Source: Acanthosoma haemorrhoidale
Lineage: Eukaryota; Arthropoda; Insecta; Hemiptera; Acanthosomatidae
Length of the DNA stretch: 64,000 nucleotides
Direction: 5' to 3'
NCBI GenBank assembly: GCA_930367205.1
Contig: OV884012.1
Coordinates: 36,223,520 to 36,287,519 of the forward strand
In this document: in pieces, positions 61,057 to 64,000 of the stretch
How positions within the stretch are numbered: position 1 is the first letter of the stretch
How the letters are laid out: every line of letters starts with the position of its first letter
The notes under the pieces: generated by a model
Database searches by the model: none
Told to the model about the DNA's origin: nothing
What the model saw: the letters and a program-made list of their open reading frames with translations, nothing else
Program-made: the position numbers and the translations under genes

Positions 61057-63128
61057 GTGAATTTTGGTCATTAATTTGTTTATTTTAATTTCTTATACTA
61101 CTATGCTATACCATTGGTAATTGTTTTTATCAGGTTTTGAATGGAACAGTTTACTCTTAATATACCACTTAATAATTAAAAGTGAAAATTTAACTTATAT
61201 ATGTAGATTTATACAAGTTTTTTAAAACTTTTACTATTAATGGTAGAAGCCATTTAAAAAACAGTTATTTTCATAACTTTTATTTCATGACGTCATTAAT
61301 AAAAAAAATTATTTAATAGTTATTATAAACCATTTACCATGAATAGGTTTTAATGATGAAAAAGTAATACACTTTTATTAATAGAAAATTTAATCATCAT
61401 TATAAACAGGTAATAATTTTACTATCCATAATTAACTTAATTTTTGTTTTCAATTAACAGAAGGTTTTTAATGTAAATTAATATAAGTGACAATTTAATT
61501 TTTTGAACACAATAAATTTTATTGAATAGCAACCAAGGAAGTACCTTGCTACCTAACAAAAATATTTCCAACTATAAAGGAAAAAAACATGTTTTTTAAC
61601 CTTTTACAACACAAAAATTAACTTTAATCATATCAACAATATATTCTGAAGGGTTTCATTGGCAAGAGAAAATGGATAGCCTCATTTTGTAACTAAATTA
61701 TGCAGTATTCTGACAACATTTCCTCATTAATAAATAGCTAAATAAACCTTTTAAATTTTTTCCAGGGAAATCGAGTAATTTTTATAATCTCTGTTATTGT
61801 CAACTAATTCTTCGAAAGCATAAGAATGGATTTTTATTACATGATTTTTCAAATTTGTTACAAAATTACCTGCTATTTTTTGGTAACACAAGGTGCATTC
61901 ATTTCTTTCCCCTGTAGCATTAAAATTAAACAAAATCTGAAAAGTACTGTTTTTTTTCCATCCCATTTTGAAAATAACATTTACAGATTTAAATTGTTAA
62001 CTAAACAATCACTTAACAAAACTCTTCATTAGTAAGTAATGACACTGATTTATGAAACCACTAAAATATAAGCCACTGCTGTTTAACAACAAACCATAAA
62101 TAAAGGCAAAGGTCAACAAAGCAGTAGGATTAATCTTTATATATTTACAAAGTTTCGAACAAGACAGTATTACGATAATTCAAAAACATTAATGCTTTTA
62201 TATGATTGGTGCCGGTTGTAGAAGGGTACAATTAAATAATAAATCTCCTGTCTCTCCACAATATTGTGGTGAAACAGAAGATATATTATTTTATTATAGC
62301 TTTTATGTTTCTTCGGCTAATAAAATAATTTTAATTAGCATAATATAATGTTCTCTGTAGTTATATTTTCCTGTATTACCGGAATTCGTTAGTTTTCCTT
62401 GTTTATCAGATGCCAATTTATCGGCGCTTAGGTTTAAAGTACCTCCTGTCACTGGATCATGACAGAATCTAAATAACTAAGTTTGAATTGATTTTACTAA
62501 ACAATTTATACTTGTTTAAAAGGGTTCTCAGACAAAAAAAAATGGTGAAATTTGAGCTGTTCATGGATATGAAGTACCAGACCCACTAAAGCATATTGTC
62601 CGCCCTTTGATGGACGGTTGTAGTTATATAGGTGACAGATGGTACTGATCTATATTTTGGTCTGTAGTTCTTGGTCTAATAGTTTTTTTTCCTAATGTAC
62701 TAAAAAGTATTCGTACTATATTCGGTGCTAATTTAACAAACAACAATTGAAAGCAGCCACAGAGGGTTAAAGGTATTTGTGTACTATCCTCACCCCATTT
62801 CATTGCTACTGCTGAACTGCTATCCTTCAATTCTCTCCCCCCTTTTCAATTCTCAACCTAACCATAGTGACCAACTGTCACACTTCAGAATTTGTTTGTT
62901 GGTGAAGCCTTATCACCATCAATTATTTAAAGCTGCAATCTATTTCTTTACAATATGTTGTGAAACAAGTGTTACAAATAAGATATCTGTTATTATTGAA
63001 TATTATTTCATTATCTCTTTTCATTACAAAATGATTTACATAAAATTAGAGCTTATAACTCCTTTGAGCATAATGAAATGTTGCTAATAGTGATTTTCTA
63101 TTCATAGATGTTTACTTTTGTTTTATAG
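61057..63128 (+). other. Intron 1 of the MGME1-like gene
   Basis: GT at 61,057 and AG at 63,127-63,128. The phase is 1 on both sides. The intron is AT-rich with no feature recognised. Confidence 0.85.
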
Positions 63129-63339
63129 GACAATTGGTAAATGGAAGTAAGTTCCATTCTCAGCTTCACTCCCGTCTTTTAGCGGGGCATCCTTCTTCTC
63201 TTGAAGACTCATTACACACAAGCATGAAAAGCATTCAGAATGTCTTGCAGCGCCTAACAGATATCTCTGCCGTTAATAGTCATGTTGTCCATAGAAAGCT
63301 TTCTTACAGGGGAGTCATCGACTGTGTTGCTAAATATCA
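63129..63339 (+). CDS. Mgme1: MGME1-like exonuclease, exon 2
   Basis: 211-nt exon encoding QLVNGSKFHSQLHSRLLAGH, an IQNVLQRLTDISAV stretch and HRKLSYRGVIDCVAKYQ. The His in SKFHSQL and the Asp in IDCVAKY are at the positions of conserved active-site residues of the RecB-like nuclease core. The donor is ATCA|gtgagt. The phases (1 in, 2 out) fit both neighbours. Confidence 0.92.
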
Positions 63340-63740
63340 GTGAGTTCAAAAATTATTTTCATATTCTTTAGAAATATTATTATTGTATATTACATTGAAA
63401 TATAAATTCTAAAAAAAAGTAGCTGTAAATTCTAGTTAAAAAAGTAGTATGAATATCTATAGAAAAAATTAAATAGTAAACATTAATAAAAAAAGCCTTC
63501 ATTTTTGAGGATACTTCATACCCCTGACCGATTTCCCTGTAACATTACCGTTGTACTTGGGTTTGCGTCTTATCTTATCTTTAAAAATTAGTAATGAAAC
63601 ATTCCCAACAAAAACTAAATCACAGTAATGCCTTCTAACCAGACTTAGGTTCCAGCTCGTATCATATAAAACCTGCAATTTTAATGTAATTTCATTACCA
63701 CCAAACACTAAAACAGTTTTATTAATGTATGCTTCATCAG
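63340..63740 (+). other. Intron 2 of the MGME1-like gene
   Basis: GT at 63,340 and AG at 63,739-63,740, phase 2. AT-rich, no feature recognised. Confidence 0.85.
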
Positions 63741-63879
63741 GAACAAGCCTGTTTTGGTTGAATGGAAACGCCTGGAAAATCCTCAGGTGAAGGTGGTCGA
63801 CTCTTCCTTAGATGTTGCTTCTGTCCAGTTGTCTGCTTATGCTGGGGCTGTCAATTTTGATGATGCTTACAAGTTTCAG
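63741..63879 (+). CDS. Mgme1: MGME1-like exonuclease, exon 3
   Basis: 139-nt exon encoding NKPVLVEWKRLENPQ, then VASVQLSAYAGAVNFDDAYKFQ. V-E-W-K occupies the D-x-K active-site motif of the family, with Glu where human MGME1 has Asp251. The spacing of 13 residues from the upstream Asp is kept. QLSAYAGA is the QxxxY motif of RecB-like nucleases. The donor is TTTCAG|gtaagt, phase 0. The last exon or exons, about 50 residues by comparison with human, lie beyond the window. In-window coding sequence totals 2,009 codons. Confidence 0.92.
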
Positions 63880-64000
63880 GTAAGTTCAAAATATAATCTT
63901 GATTAATTTAATTGTTTTTCTTGTTAAATTAAACAACACCAACCAATCTATTTTGTTTGAATGGAAGTCACAATATGAATTCTCTTTGGCTAAAACCTTG
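63880..64000 (+). other. Start of intron 3 of the MGME1-like gene
   Basis: Begins with gtaagt at 63,880. No acceptor is seen before the window ends. Confidence 0.8.

Overview
The window is a piece of an animal nuclear genome, most likely an insect. It is AT-rich, its genes are split by spliceosomal introns with GT/AG borders, and it is full of jockey-type LINEs, mariner elements, gypsy-type LTR elements and tRNA-like repeats. I cannot fix the order of insect from the sequence; a hemipteran-like lineage is only a guess.

Three host genes can be supported. (1) The 5' part of a hormone-sensitive lipase gene lies on the minus strand. Five exons between 34,325 and 33,072 encode the HSL N-terminal domain. 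A 31.5 kb intron then leads to a sixth exon at 1,593-1,314 with the HGGGF oxyanion-hole motif; the catalytic-serine exon lies beyond the left edge. All exon phases join without a break. (2) A two-exon minus-strand gene (38,162-37,169) encodes a 261-residue secreted protein with a Pro/Val-rich cuticle-like region. (3) A plus-strand gene from 55,380 runs off the right end. Its C-terminal part is MGME1, the RecB-like mitochondrial genome maintenance exonuclease, but the first coding exon carries about 1,800 extra residues that I do not recognise. This giant extension is the most unusual thing in the window.

The rest is mainly mobile DNA. The large lipase intron (about 1.6-33 kb) holds a decayed arthropod repeat protein (3.1-4.3 kb), several 5'-truncated LINEs (5.3, 6.2-7.25, 9.2-10.15, 10.6-11.2, 31.4-32.9 kb), a gypsy-type LTR retroelement with both LTRs (12.9-19.5 kb), a decayed mariner (23.3-24.2 kb), a solo LTR carrying a long CT microsatellite (25.6-26.2 kb) and a second repeat protein (28.1-28.9 kb). 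Between 39 and 49 kb lie tRNA-like repeats, a solo LTR, a GC-rich LINE tail and two LINEs in head-to-head orientation.

From 49.6 to 54.35 kb there are three copies of one internally deleted mariner. Two sit in a large inverted duplication whose arms are both 1,420 bp long and almost identical; the third is fused to the end of the second arm.

I see no sign that the three host genes act together. HSL works in lipid breakdown, MGME1 in mitochondrial DNA processing, and the Pro/Val-rich protein is probably extracellular. Exon borders were set by reading splice sites and checking phase by hand; TE borders are approximate unless stated.
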